Shown here one piece after another: positions 34,399 through 46,329 of a DNA stretch of 64,000 nucleotides (position 1 is its first letter; each line of letters starts with the position of its first letter). A program made the translations under genes and the position numbers. Origin of the DNA: Deuterostichococcus epilithicus (lineage: Eukaryota > Chlorophyta > Trebouxiophyceae > Prasiolales > Stichococcaceae); NCBI GenBank assembly GCA_033439295.1, contig JAVTLE010000001.1, positions 2,480,001 to 2,544,000 on the forward strand, given 5' to 3'. The notes under the pieces are model-generated. The model ran no database searches and was not told the DNA's origin. It was given only the letters and a program-made list of their open reading frames with translations.

Positions 34399-37300
34399 TC
34401 AATCGCGGGTGGCAGATGTCGGCGCCGGCGCAGCAGTGCGCGGAGTGCGCTTGAGGTGGTACCGCTCGTAGGTGCGGCGGTCCTCGCCACCCATGAAGGG
34501 GAGACCGCCAATGGCGCCAGCCGCCAATGCCGCCAGCAGCCCCGACAGACGGAAGCCCTGCACGTCAGCGTGTGAAGGTCGCGTGTCATGTGAGGGTTGC
34601 ACTGCTGGGCGCAGGCCTCGCTGCCAAGTGAGCAGGTTATGCTTGTGGCGCTCGCCGTCGCTGCCTTTCACGACAGCCAGCAACTGCCAGCAGCGCCTGC
34701 ATGAAGGATCGCAAATCAGCTGGAGACGTCCCGGCACTCAGCAGGCGCCATTTCAATGCGGCACTGTCTGAATCACGAACGGCTCAGACACATTGCTGGA
34801 TCATGCGCGGTGTGCACGCCACACTCGTGCTGCAGCGTAGCCAGCGGCGCTTCAGCAGCTCCAGAGACAGGCTTGCAGCAGCCGCGCGGCTCCAGCACAG
34901 CATGAGGCAGCTCCCCAGCTGACACTGCCGCCAATTCTTAGGATTTCAGGGGATGCGCAGCTCACCCCCTCGCCGGCCGCCTGCGGCGTGCGGTGCCGCT
35001 TGCACACCGCCCGGAAGGAGCGCAGGATGCGGTCCTCGCCCGGCAGAGGCCCTGTGGCGCCCTGGCGACGCACCGCCACCACGAATGGCGCAGCGTCTGC
35101 GTCCGGCGACGCATCGGTGACGGCCTCGTCTGCCGGCACCACTGTGAAGCGCAGCTCGCCCACCTGCGGCAGTGGCAAGCACTTTGCCACCTCCAGCGCG
35201 GCTGTGAAATGCAGCTGCTCGCTTGCCGCTGCGGCGGGCCAGCTCCTTCATGCTCCGGCAAGGGTTCTGTGGAGATGAGGAGCGCCGATCGTCTGGAGGT
35301 CATGGGCACTGCTGCTTTGAGGCCCAGGAGCAGGGCTGGCAGGTGCGCGGGTAACATCACACAACACAAGGCTGAGCTCTGCATGCCGGTGCCGGTGCAG
35401 AGGGCACTATGCAGCCATGCCGCAACTGCGCCGTGGGCCTGGGTGCCAGTAATGAGCTGCTGCGCAGGCGCATGCACAGGCGAGTCCCCTTCGCAGGCTC
35501 CCAGGCGTGAGTTGCCCCACAGCGCACCAGGCAGACGGCGCCGTCGCGCACGGTGACAAAGCCCAGGCGGCAGCCGTCAGACACCTCGTCGAACTGCAGC
35601 GGCAGCGGCAGCGGCAGTTCGGCGCTCCACGTCAGTGTCGCGCCCCACTGCAGGAGCGGGAATCGGGTGGCAGATATGTCACTCCTGTTTTGTCAATTTC
35701 GTAGTTGTCCAGGCCCGTCTGGCGACAGCGTCAGTAGGCCCAGCAAATGGCTTGCATTGCCGAAATCTAGAAATTTTCCCAATAGATTATATCCTTCTAG
35801 AAGGTCTGCCCTGCATCAGGGGCAGAAGCGGTTGCCCGCCAGCGCCAGCCGCTGCGCCGCACTGGAGATGTGCGCGCCAGGGAAGGGGCGTTGCCGTGGC
35901 CAGCCCGCTGGCTGGCGATGCTGCCATGACCAGGAGGCAGCAGCACCGGCACAGGCACCACTGGCGGGCACCTCGCTGCTGCGGGCATGCAGCAACTGTC
36001 GTACACCTGGTGTTCTGTAAGCGGCTGCAGCCTGTGCTCCCCTGGCACATCCAGACCCAACTTTGCACGCTCACGTTGGGGATGCAACGTCACGCGGCGG
36101 ACGTCAGGCTCTCACGACACATGCGTCACTGCTGCGGTCAGGCAGCACAACCGTCCTCTGATGCCGCCACTGTTTCGCTGCTGTTGTCCCCGCCGCTATT
36201 GCCGCCACCTGCAGCATGTGTCCCCACCGAAACCTGCCTGGACGCCCCGTCTTGACAAGCTACCTGGCCGGCTTCTGGTCGACTCTGGCAAGCTGTCTCG
36301 GCAGCTGGCCCTAGCCTGTAAGCCCCAGAACTGTGACGCACCTGCCGCACGAACTGGATCATGTCTTCCCGGCCATCAACGTCGCAGGCGTCGGCGCCGC
36401 ACTCCGGCAGCGCCTCCGCCAGCAGCACCCCGGAGTCGACCAGCGGCCCCACCAGGCCCTCCACGCCCCTGTGGCAATTTCGAAGTCCACGGCGTCTCGA
36501 CTCCTTGACAGCATTCGTCCGTCAAGATCCTCAGTAGCGCCCCAAATCGGCCTGCAACCCCATCAGCCCCTCCCACCGCCCCTCCCACCCCCGCGGCATG
36601 TTGGCAGCTATACCGGCGCCCTCCTCAAGTCCCTACTCATGCTCTGTTCACCAGCCTTCCCCTGCAGTCTCCCGTTTCTGAGTACAGGACCGCCGTACTA
36701 TCCAGCCTGGCTGTCAGCTCTGCCGGTAGACGGCACACGTGCAAGTGCGCTCTAAGGGCTCGGCGTTGCTGGAGCCACAGCACTCTCAAACACCAGATCT
36801 CCTGGCCGTGCCCAGCGCAGCAACTGGCCGAAATGACGAGGCTCAGCTGGCGCTGCCCCGCACGGCTGGGCAGGCGCCTTGACGAACATATGACAACATC
36901 CTCACTGCACCATGGCAGCTGTGTCAGCAGCGCACTGCATGGGCGTCGGCGGCGGGCCGCTGCGCCGCAGCTCCGAGTCGTACTTGGCTCGTGCGTCGCG
37001 GTCTGTCAGCGTGCGGTACGCCGTGTTGATTTCCGACGACCTGACAGCATCGCCCTGTACAAGGGCAAGAGGGTCAGGCACACATGTGACCCTCTGCAGG
37101 CTGGTGGTGGAGGTACGTTGGCACAATCCATTTTGGCGGCGCTGCACGGCCTCTTCCTTCGGCCGAGGCTGGCGTCATGGCGTCACGTCGCCAATTTTGG
37201 GATACAAGTGCCTCCAAGTTGAGCTCAGAGTATGGATAAGCCTCTGTACGCCATCTCGGCTCACAGTTGAGGTGATGAGGCTCTGTACAAACACTGCAGG

Positions 37301-37590
37301 AAACGCGCGACCATATATTGAATGTGCAACACATGACAGTGGAGCCGCCCTGGCTGCGGCCCACCTGGCTGTTGTCGGGATGGTACTTCTTCTGCAGGCG
37401 TCGGTAGGCGGCCTTCACGGCGGCCTCTGGCGCGCCGCGCGGCACCTGCAAAGTCGTCATGGGGTGGTCATGCCTCATGCCTTTGCCTAATGCCCTAGCA
37501 CCGTGCTTGGAGATAGTGCAGGCGTTGAGCCGTAACAAGGAACGCCGACCAGACCAGCTTCACCTGCAGCGTCGCGTAGTGGTCCGCCAT
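34399..37590 (-). CDS. J-domain (DnaJ-like) protein with C-terminal hydrophobic segment
   Basis: Exons: 37590-37564, 37445-37365, 37054-36906, 36468-36342, 36108-36007, uncertain parts between 35990 and 35500, about 35250-34966, and 34557-34399 with the stop. The first five join in phase. The J domain is split over exons 1-3: DHYATLQVPRGAPE, then AAYRRLQKKYHPDN with the HPD tripeptide, then EINTAYRTLTDRDARAKYD. This should stimulate an Hsp70 partner. Beyond it are an acidic segment (ECGADACDVDGREDM), an unrecognised domain (GELRFTVVPADEAV and RILRSFRAVCKRH) and a terminal exon with GLLAALAAGAIGGLPFMGG, possibly a membrane span. The layout recalls plant plastid J proteins, but no ferredoxin motif was found and location is inference. 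Exon 3 could also stop at 36902, giving a short protein. Confidence 0.7.
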
Positions 37591-38372
37591 TTGGTTTTGA
37601 AGCTTGCCGTCCGGCCGCCAAGCAGCGGCGACGGCGGGTCGGCAGCGCCGCCCGGCTGGCCGCTGCAGATCGGCGTGACGGCACGTCAGCCTGACTGGCG
37701 CTTGCAGGAGCGCAGGCGATATGTGCGGAGCGCTTGGCCGTTTCGGGCATGATCAGCTGACATGGCAGCAGCATGGCAGTGCGCCCCAGGCTCGTGTCAA
37801 TCTGGCCTGACGATGAAGGCAGCAGTACCATGCGAACAGCTACCGGAGGCATACACGTAGCACTCGTAGCACCTGCATACCACTTGGCTCACCGTCCGCG
37901 CACGGTTGCAGAGAGGCCTGACGTCTCGGGATGACGTTTGCAGCAAGCACTTTGATCCCATGTGTGGAGTCATTGCAGGGTCCGATTTCAAGGCTAGCGT
38001 CACAAGCTGTAGTTGGAGGTCTGTTCTGTGATGCTTGCGCGAAGCCGGTGGAAGTGCGGGGGCCAAAGGCAAATATCTTGAGGGACCTAACTAAACATAG
38101 TTCAGGTCGGAGCCGCGATCCACCGTTCGAGGGCGAATCGTACAGTGTTGCGAATGTGAATGTTTTGCGCCGTTGAAAATTGAAAGTTTGACGCCGTCTG
38201 CGCCTCAAAGGGCGTCGTGCGTGAATCAAGCAACAGGATTCCCAACACCCAGTTGCTGACAGACAAGTCTGACACTCCGCTGATATTGCAGGTCTCCCGG
38301 TCCCTCGCAAGACCATACCACAGTCTGTCGGGCAGAGCCTCGCTGAACTGAGGCCAAAATCATCAAGCCACG
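37591..38372. other. Intergenic, no supported gene
   Basis: Contains the 5' flank of the J-domain gene. A minus-strand frame enters the J gene from upstream and meets a TGA before the chosen ATG, supporting that start. Nothing else supported. Confidence 0.45.
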
Positions 38373-39034
38373 CTACTGTGTGGCCCTGCGCTTCCGTCCT
38401 CTTGATGTTGAAGTCCTACCACGGTCAAAAGGCAAGCCATCTATTTGGGCAGGGGAGACTGGAGCTCCCAGGGTCAGCTCGGCATACTGAGAGGGCGGCA
38501 GTGGTGTGGATGGTTGGGGCGCAGCTTTGAGTCGGGTTGTCGACGGAGAGGCAGCAGGCTGCCCCGACGCCGACGCCATCATGGCTGGGAGCGAGCGCTG
38601 ACCCTGAGGCCGACGGCGGTGGCAGTTGATTGCAGCTGGGACTGTGACACCGGAGCCTGGGTTCCAGTGATGGGCACAAAGGTAGTGTTCTCGAATTTGA
38701 GCGGCGCAACGCGAGGCCGCTTCCCACGCAGGGCATGTTGCAGCTGCGGGCCAATGGCCGCAGAAGTCGCAGGCACTGAGTGCAAGGGTGTTGGGAAGCC
38801 TCCCTGGGAGCTGGAGTAGTGCTTTCGACGCGTACGAGTGTTGCTCCTCTTCGCCGGGCCAGCTGCGGCCTCCAGCGGCTGCCATTCAGCACGCCGCTCC
38901 AACGCGGCCACGGTGCCGTGTGCACCGGCAGCAGCACATGCTGCTGCCTCCACCGCTCTTCTGCTGGGCGTGCAGCGGCGGCTGCTTCGCCTGGGCGGCC
39001 CCTCCTGGCCGCTATCTTGCTCCTGGGCACTCAT
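38373..39034 (-). CDS. Unknown Ser/Pro-rich basic protein, frame break inside
   Basis: The ATG at 39034-39032 is preceded by an in-frame TAA and opens MSAQEQDSGQEGPPRR. The frame runs 151 codons to 38579, including KRPRVAPLKFENTTFVPITG. An overlapping frame then continues from about 38583 to 38373 with SQYAELTLGAPVSPAQIDG and a basic end. The two together look like one disordered, possibly nuclear protein interrupted by a small indel or an unrecognised splice. Upstream (39100-39230) is a short 9- to 12-bp minisatellite (gagagccgcgagggcc). No family recognised. Confidence 0.4.
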
Positions 39035-39271
39035 TGCCCTGGGGGGCTCCGCTTAAGCGTGCCCTATCGACGGTGCGTAGGTCGTCTCCTGCAGCTTTGC
39101 ACGCTTGGTGCTGCCGCCAAAATCTTCGTCAGCGGGCGAGGCTCCTGTAATGGGCCGCGAGAGCCGCGAGGGCCGTGAGAGCCGCGAGGGCCGAGAGAGC
39201 CGCGTCCACGCAGCAGAGTTTTGCAAGCTATGTTTAGCTGAGACCTTCGCATTTGTGGACCTTGATATCAA

Positions 39272-40099
39272 GTAGTTATGCCACTAGATTCCACTAGACA
39301 TAGGTGGCTATGATACTACGATCCGCGTATGCTGCCATGCGCGCAATGCAACACACACGGAGGCTGGCACGATTCCGATTCCGCAGCGTCCACATGCGTA
39401 ATTCTGTTTTGCCACTCTGTTAAGTTAAATAATCTGCGCGGCAGGGCGCAATAACGTCCCGAACAAATACCCCTCCTTGCAAACCTCGTCCATGCAAATT
39501 GCGGCGACTTGCGGCAGAGAAAGCGAGAACCAGGGCTGATAATATCTTACTGAGCAACAATGACCATCGATGTCAGGTTTGCATAGAAGCGTTTGCTGAG
39601 ATCGCGTTCCAGTGCATGGCGATATACTCTGGGAATTTCCAGTGTGTCGCAAACTCGCCGTACTCTGGGAATCCAAGCCATCTTTCAGGAAGGTCAGTCA
39701 ACCGCTCGGCTGCGGTCGCAAATCTGCCTTGCAACACACGGCATCACATAACTGAAGGATGCAAGTTCGACGCCGTCTGATATATACCGGGAAAAATCAG
39801 ACTGAGAATGACGAGATAGCCTCATGGGACACGATTTGGCAAAAACAATTGGCATAAACAATGTGGTACAACACTCACCAAAAAGTTGGACTTACTCTCT
39901 CCTGACCTTGGATAGGGGTGATTCATGTGTTCACACACACCCCTAATCTGACTGGGCATCGGATGACATCACGAACAGCCAAGTAGAGAGACCCCCACGT
40001 CTTCCTTTGGCTGTCCAAGATCTGACGTTTCCCTCCGTTCCATATGTGGGATTATGTGAGATTGTGTCTCCAAAGTGCTAGCGACAACCTCGCTGGGGC
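39272..40099. other. AT-richer intergenic region
   Basis: Noticeably lower GC than the flanks, with no supported gene or RNA. Confidence 0.4.
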
Positions 40100-40447
40100 A
40101 CTGCCTCAAATCTTCTCCTTCCCTGTGTTTCCTCATTCACGGCGGCGCCCAAAAAACTATTTGCAAGTGCACCCGCCCGGCACTTCTTCTTCCTCCCATC
40201 CTTCTCTTCTCTCACACCGGCGCCGAAGTTTAACCAAGTGCTGCTGGGCAGCTCGGGGGCCCGCCCACCTCTTCCCTCTCTTCCCATTCTCCTATTCACA
40301 AGCGCCGTAAAGTATGAGTGCTGCTGAGCAGCTCGAGGACCCACCCTCCACTTCTTCGTCTTCCCTCTTTCCATCGTTTCCTTAATTCAAACTGGCACCA
40401 AGAACAATTCAAAACCTACTGCGCTGCTCGAGGGCCGCCCACTTCTT
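40100..40447. repeat. ~85-bp tandem satellite, about 4 degenerate copies
   Basis: Copies begin near 40106, 40195, 40272 and 40368. Each has a pyrimidine-rich cttcttc block, a ggc(g)cc(a/g)aa block and a gctgctgggcagctcg-like block. Copies are well diverged. Confidence 0.75.
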
Positions 40448-40898
40448 CTGACAACGTTTCGATGGCTGCCGCGCATGCGGTCCAATAGTTAGCTCATTAG
40501 CATGCTGGGGACTTGCGATCGCAAAGGGCAACTGAATCCTCGTGGCCATGGAGGCTCGGACTCGCTCGCCTCGGTAAGGGCAGCGGGGGATGTAGCACCA
40601 CTTGCAGCGCGCACGCATCTGGGCACGATCAAAGCGTGGGACAACTTGGCAGAGCGTGCACATTTAGGGATACTCCTGATCCCACACCCTGCATGGAAGG
40701 CAGCCTTCACAGCGGCTGCCATCACCAAGGCAAGCTGGTGGCCAGGGGGCAAATGGTTCTCAAAGTGAAGTTGTTCCAGAAACATTGAGCTCCGCTGGGT
40801 ACATGCGAGCTGAATTTCACAGACTGTTCCACGGTTGAGGCTCAGCGCCCGTCGTTGGAACCAGGGAGACCTCCCAAGTCTGCTTTTGGCCATGCGGG

Positions 40899-43800
40899 TC
40901 AGCTGGCAGCGCCACCACGGCCACTCCGCCGTGCGATGACGCTGCCCTGCGGGCCAGACTTCGCTGCTGCCTCTCCGCCTGCATCGGCGCCCCCCGCTGC
41001 CTCGCCGCTTCGCCCCGCTGCCGCAGCGGCCCCCGCCGCAACCACGTCCGCGGGGCTGTCGCCAACCGCCGCCGCCTCGGAGCTGCAATCGCCGCCGCCA
41101 ACCGATGTTGCTGAATTCAGCGTGCGCGCAATAGCATCCACCGGCGCAGCGAAGCGGCGCAGGTTATCCGCAAAAGCGCGCCGTCGCTTCTCGATCAGGT
41201 CTGGGTGCTTCGCCCCCAGGTTGTAGTACTGCGCGCCAGGAGCAGCAGCTCAATGAGAGCCGGCATGGACTGGTGCCGTCCTGAGAGTTTTGCCTCGACA
41301 GGATCCACTGCAGCTGGTTGGCAGTCCAGCAGCGGGACCAGGCAGGGGTTGGGAGCGCAGTGCCATCGGCGGGAGCCCCGCAGCCTGCCGCAGCTTGGGC
41401 AGCGGCTGCAGCGGTGGCGGGAGGCGGCCCGCGCACATACAGCAAATCGACAAGCGCCGCAGCGCCGGCCTCCCGCTGCCGTATATTCTCGAGGTTTCGC
41501 AGAGCAGGCGATGTGAAGTCAGTAATTGGAAGAGGTTTGCTAAATTATTTGTTCAAGCACGCAACCCGCGGCACCCACCTTGAGGTAGCCGTCCCAGGGC
41601 GCGACCTTCAACTTCGCCTTCGAAGCGATCAGCGCCTGCGTGGGCAGAAGCACACGTCAAGTATGTACCAGGCTCGACACAGACTTTTGACCCATGCTGC
41701 CAGGAGTCAGTCTGCAACTGTGAAATTCCGGTTGCATGGCGCCGCCACAGCCGGTTGTGTGTTCTCAGCATGCGGCAAGCACCCACCACCAAGCGCTGGA
41801 GGCATGACAGCGCCCCCCAAAAGTCAGCGCGCTCTGCGCCATGGGCGGCGGCACCAGCAGATACGGTCAGCACTGCTGTTGGAAATCAGACAAGCAGAGC
41901 AGGCGTGGGGGCACCTGGCATTGCTCTGCGAACTGCTGCGCGGTTTCTTCTTCCCGCCGCGTCTGCGGCGGCAGGAAGTGCACATCGCACACCACCGCCC
42001 ATGAGGTCATGAGCTTCAACTGCGCGCATGGAACCAAGAGTTTGGCAAATCACGTGCAGGCCAGTCTGCAAGTTTTTGGACTGAGACAGGCATGGCCTGC
42101 CGGCGAAGACGCAGTCTGTACTTCACTGGTGGCCCAGGGTGGCGCCGCACGCATGTCGACAAGACGACTTTGTTTCAGTTGCGGAGGTCATGTGCTGCCA
42201 TGCCACGCAGCATGCCAGGCATGCATATGCGCATGCTTTGCAAGTTGCCGAACAGCTAACTCCCGAAATGCTCAATACCAGCACATGGTGCAGCGTGCAG
42301 AGGTTTCAGGTTTCAGGGTTGACCGAGTGCTGGGGTGCCCGAGCACAAGACACAGGAGGCAAAGGTTGGAGGGACAGGGAAGGCACTGCACCCCTTGTAG
42401 ACAGCCAAACTATGGCGGGCGCACCAGGTATGCTCCAAAGGACTGCTTCCTGGAGTGGCCCAGACCCTGAGAGTGCGACTGTGCGGCAACCGCGCTGCAG
42501 GTGCACATCGTAATTCAAGCTCCACAGAAAAGGCGAGCAACTGCGCACCAGGTGCGCGCTGAAGGACTGTTTCTTGGAATTCCAGAAGGCGTCCACGAAG
42601 ATCTTGTTGTAGCGGATGGCAATGGGGAACACGGCCGCGCCCAGGTCGAAGGCGCCACGCTTGAACATGACGCAGAACTCGTTGTTGACACACGTGCCCT
42701 GCGCATGCAGCGGAGTTTGAGGGTTCAGGGCCCTGCGCATGAACATGCAGAGAACTCGTTGTTCACATGTGCGCCCTGCGCCAGCGGCAGGGGATTCAGG
42801 TTTTGAGATGCCGTGCTTGGTCATAGATCAGCAACCCTTTCTCATTGTCATGGGGGGCGGACGCGCCTGCCGCGCGGCTTACAGCCAGGGCCTGGCGCGA
42901 CCATACCATCTGAGAGGCCGTCTTGAATTGACAAAGTCAAGCAAACGAATGTGCCAGCGCCTCATCCGCCCGCCGGGCCGTTCCTCGCATATGCGGCCCG
43001 GCCGGTGCGGCGTCCTCCATGCGCGCAGGCTGTCGCCCCCACGGCAGGCGCTGACCCTACTCCCTAGCTGCGGGCCCTGACCCGGGCGTGTCAGGGCACA
43101 GCTGTCGTCCCGCATGCTCGATAATTCCGGACACCAAATCCGCACACACACACCAGGCCCACCTCCGGGAAGATGAGCAGCGGTGTGGAGTCGGCGGAGG
43201 CGACGTGGCGACGCATGCGCTCCGCCACCAGCTGCCTGTCCCGGACCTGCGCAGACGCAGCCGCAGTCAGGGCTTAGGGCCTGTTTACAAGCTTGGTTTC
43301 CGAATTACTGTGTTTGGGCATCGCAGGCCCCACTCTCAGGCCAGGCCAGCCCAAAGCAGAGGCGCCCCTGTGCGCCTGCACTCCCCTCCGCTCCCGTTCG
43401 AGCCTCCACTGGACACCAGCCCCGTGCCAGTCCCGCTGAACAGGCTCCTTATCCGCGGGGCGAAGATCACATGCTGATTCGTCGACTGCCTGCACAGCGC
43501 CAGGACATCCCGATGTCCGACAGGGCAGTCGGCGGGAGCGCACCTCGTTGCGATTGAACCACAGGCAGCCGAGACAGCCCAGCACCTGCGTCTGCAGGAA
43601 GCCCACCTGCAACAGCATGGGAGCAGAGGTGAAGGTTGCACCACTGGCGCGGACCTAAAAGATTATTGAACTGACGTTGTCCACCGGCCGGGCTCGACAG
43701 CAGTCCCCGCGGCGTAGAGATGGCCAAGCAGCAGGGTCGATTGCAAGCAGTTTGCGAGCGGGTTTATTGCATATTGTTTGCGTTGCTGTGTGCAAAGCCA

Positions 43801-45717
43801 GCCTCGACTGCAGGAGGCTGAATGTGAACTGTGAGAGGGGCACTGCTGTGTCCAGACAAGGGACATTTGGCGGCGCCCTCACCCAGCCGGGGTGCAGCTG
43901 CATAATGACGGCGAAGGGGGAGTAGGCAGTCAGGATGATGTAGTCGATCATGGAGGTGTGGTTGCACACCCACACTGCATTTTCCCGCGGCGCAGGCCGC
44001 GGCCCGTGGTACCTGCGCGGAACACGGACGGCAATCGTAAGCGTGCACAAGGCGCAGCGCGAGACTTGGTGGTTGGGCCACAACGGCCTTCGTCACACGA
44101 TGTACCCCAGGGCATGTACCCCAGGGCATACCGCGACTGCAGCTCTTGGTGCAGTCAGGCAGCACGCAGCTGCAGGTCGAGCCACTTGATCGGTCCATCT
44201 CAATGTCCGATGAGCCCACAGGCAAGCACTGGCGGCGCGCACTTGATGACGCCAGTCCAAGAGGCCACGAAGATCCAGCACTGCGCCTGCACCAGCGCTC
44301 GCTCGATATGCGACCGCCGCGGCCCCGCCTGCGCACCAGTGGACATAGGTAGCCCTTGAGCCGCTGGCGCCACGTCGGCGTCGCCACATCAACCATACGG
44401 AGTTCCTTGCTCCCAAAACGTTTTGCCAGGCTGATGGGGCGCTGGGGGAGATGCACCCGTAGCTCATGGGCATTGCAGCATGCTGCAACGGCTCGGAGGC
44501 GCTAGGGGCTGCAGCTTGCATCAGTGCGCACCTGGAGCAGCGCGCGGATGCCAAAGAATGAAATGAAGAAGAGGACGAAGCCCAGCAGCAGCATCGCCAG
44601 CCTGCATCAAGTGCAGGCCGTGGCATGGGCGGGTCAGTGTAGGAATACAAGCCTCTTCCACAGGACTGTTCTGCGACAACAGGATGGGGGTCCACATGCC
44701 GGCACTTCTGCAAGGCTGGTCCCGCTGCTGACCCGACCTGATGACCCAGATTCCCCAAGGGCACACAGCAGTCTCGGGCACACCTGAGCGGGAAGAGGAT
44801 GGCCCAGCGGAAGACACAGCCGAGGCACCACAGGGGGAACAGGTACACGTTCCAGTTCCAGGGGTCTGGGCGCGCCCCCTGGAAGCAGCGCAGGAAGGAG
44901 TCGTCCACCACCGCCGCCGCCGCATCCGTGACGATGGGGCTGATGTTCAGCAGGTCCTGCCTGCGCAGCGGGGGCGCACGGGGCGGGCATCGGATGCTTG
45001 CCCCACGCAAGTCTTGCGGGGGCCCTTGCCACTGGGATATTTGGCAACTCCAGACAGTCCATCCTCCCGCTTCTGCCTCGAATGGCAGATCGTACGGCTC
45101 ACACACCAGTTGACGACCACTGGGCGAGCTGCTGTGCGGACTTGCGTCAAGACAGGACGGGCAAAGCGCGCACAGGAGGGAGCCGCCCGAGTGCGACGAT
45201 ATCCGCTGCGCCTCCTGCGCCGCCGCCAGGTCCTGCACGAGCAGCATGTCGACCGCTTGCCCTGTGGATTGAGTAGCCATCTGCAGGAGAAGCTACCTGC
45301 ACAGACAGTGCGCCCGCGAGCAGCGCGAGTGCGCAGCCCCACCTCCAGGGTGCGGTGGATTTTGAAGCCCTCATCCTTGCGCTCTGAGAAATCGTAGTCG
45401 CGCAGTTCGTTGCTGCTGAACGTTCGGTTCTTCAGCCTGCAAGTTGCAGATGTAACTCGGCACCACACCACGGGATGCGGGCCTCGCAGAGTGGCAAACA
45501 TGCCTTGCGCAAGCTCAATGCACAATATATTGCACAATATACGGTTACTCGTGCTGCAGCAAACTGGTGCATCGGGATGCCATGTTAGCAAGACTTACCC
45601 TTGTACGCCCCCGGTGGAGGTGAGGCGGCGCAGTGTAGCAGCATTCGGCTCACCGTTGCCGCTGAAGGTCACAGACTTTTGGGCGGCCTTCTGGCCGTCT
45701 GCGCCACTACTGCCCAT
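40899..45717 (-). CDS. GPAT9: Glycerol-3-phosphate acyltransferase, GPAT9 type
   Basis: Twelve phase-consistent exons encode about 486 residues: 45717-45599, 45436-45343, 44956-44784, 44601-44532, 44328-44243, 44012-43883, 43606-43544, 43246-43163, 42698-42549, 42019-41915, 41635-41579, 41228-40899. The plant/animal GPAT9 order is kept: DLLNISPIVTDAAAAVVDDS, PDPWNWNVYLFPLWC, two hydrophobic spans (LLGFVLFFISFF), FVASWTGVIKYHGPRP, acyltransferase block I NHTSMID, FAVIMQLHPGW, LWFNRNE, block III LLIFPEG then TCVNNEF, PIAIRYNKIFVDAFWNS, LMTSWAVVC and PWDGYLK. Known role: acylation of sn-glycerol-3-phosphate to lysophosphatidate at the ER, the first step of glycerolipid and oil synthesis. The C-terminal ~65 residues are a Gly/Ala-rich extension. 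Echoes flank exon 42698-42549. A further small exon near 45261-45195 is possible. Confidence 0.95.
42424..42465 (-). repeat. Exon-edge echo with donor, GPAT9 intron
   Basis: Copy of the end of exon 42698-42549. It reads SRKQSFGAYL then a gtgcgc donor; the true exon reads SKKQSFSAHL with the same donor. It lies about 120 bp downstream in the transcript. Confidence 0.8.
42733..42785 (-). repeat. Exon-edge echo, GPAT9 intron
   Basis: Copy of the start of exon 42698-42549, placed just upstream in the transcript. It shares gaactcgttgtt (VNNEF codons) and the gcgc-rich acceptor region. Confidence 0.8.
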
Positions 45718-46329
45718 ATGACGTGGTCTACAATGTGTCAACGAGGCTTAAAGGTGGATGTGTTGCAGATCCAGGCCAAGACCGGCCTCAGGTTTGGTCG
45801 TCAGATCATCTGGGCATGTCAACTTTTGATAATCTGGGCCATGTCAAACTTGAAAGGACGACTTCGGCCTGAACAAACGACACAGCCTCCTAGATACTGA
45901 GGAAAAATCTTGCTTATCGACGCTGTCAAGCACTGGCGCCTCTGCAATGCACCCCTGTCAACGGTGGAGATTCCGGAAGGACTAGCGCGCAGGTGGGGCT
46001 GCAAGCGCGGGCCAGCGCCCGAATCGCTGCCGATCAAACTGTCAGCCACACGGATCAAAGTGTCGCGTGCACCTGCGAGTGTCATATGTGACCTGCATGC
46101 GGGGCCGATTCGCACTGCTGTAGATCCGACTCTCAGTTCAGGGATGAATGGCTCAGTGCCTCAGTCCCTCTAGCCAGCAGGACCGCGAGCGTCGACTGCG
46201 TCGCAGAGCTCTCTCGCAAGTCGCTTGAAACACTCCAAAGCGTACCTCCGTGCTGTAACGCGGTGGCCGTCTCACGCTGTCGCAGTTCTCAGTCAAATCA
46301 CCCATTTGCATTGCTGCGGCGCGGCCAGC
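45718..46329. promoter_or_regulatory. Compact divergent promoter region, GPAT9 / TIM13
   Basis: About 610 bp separate the two start codons in head-to-head orientation, so this must hold both promoters and 5' leaders. No specific element could be assigned. Confidence 0.5.

Noticed and set aside
36902-37147. Short J protein ending at TGA 36902
   Set aside because: Using the gtgagg donor just before the stop gives an in-phase continuation into a protein-like exon; kept only as an alternative.
44093-45280. Continuous 395-codon minus-strand ORF
   Set aside because: Contains one real GPAT9 exon (44956-44784), but the rest reads through introns; conserved GPAT9 parts on either side lie in other frames and splice cleanly.
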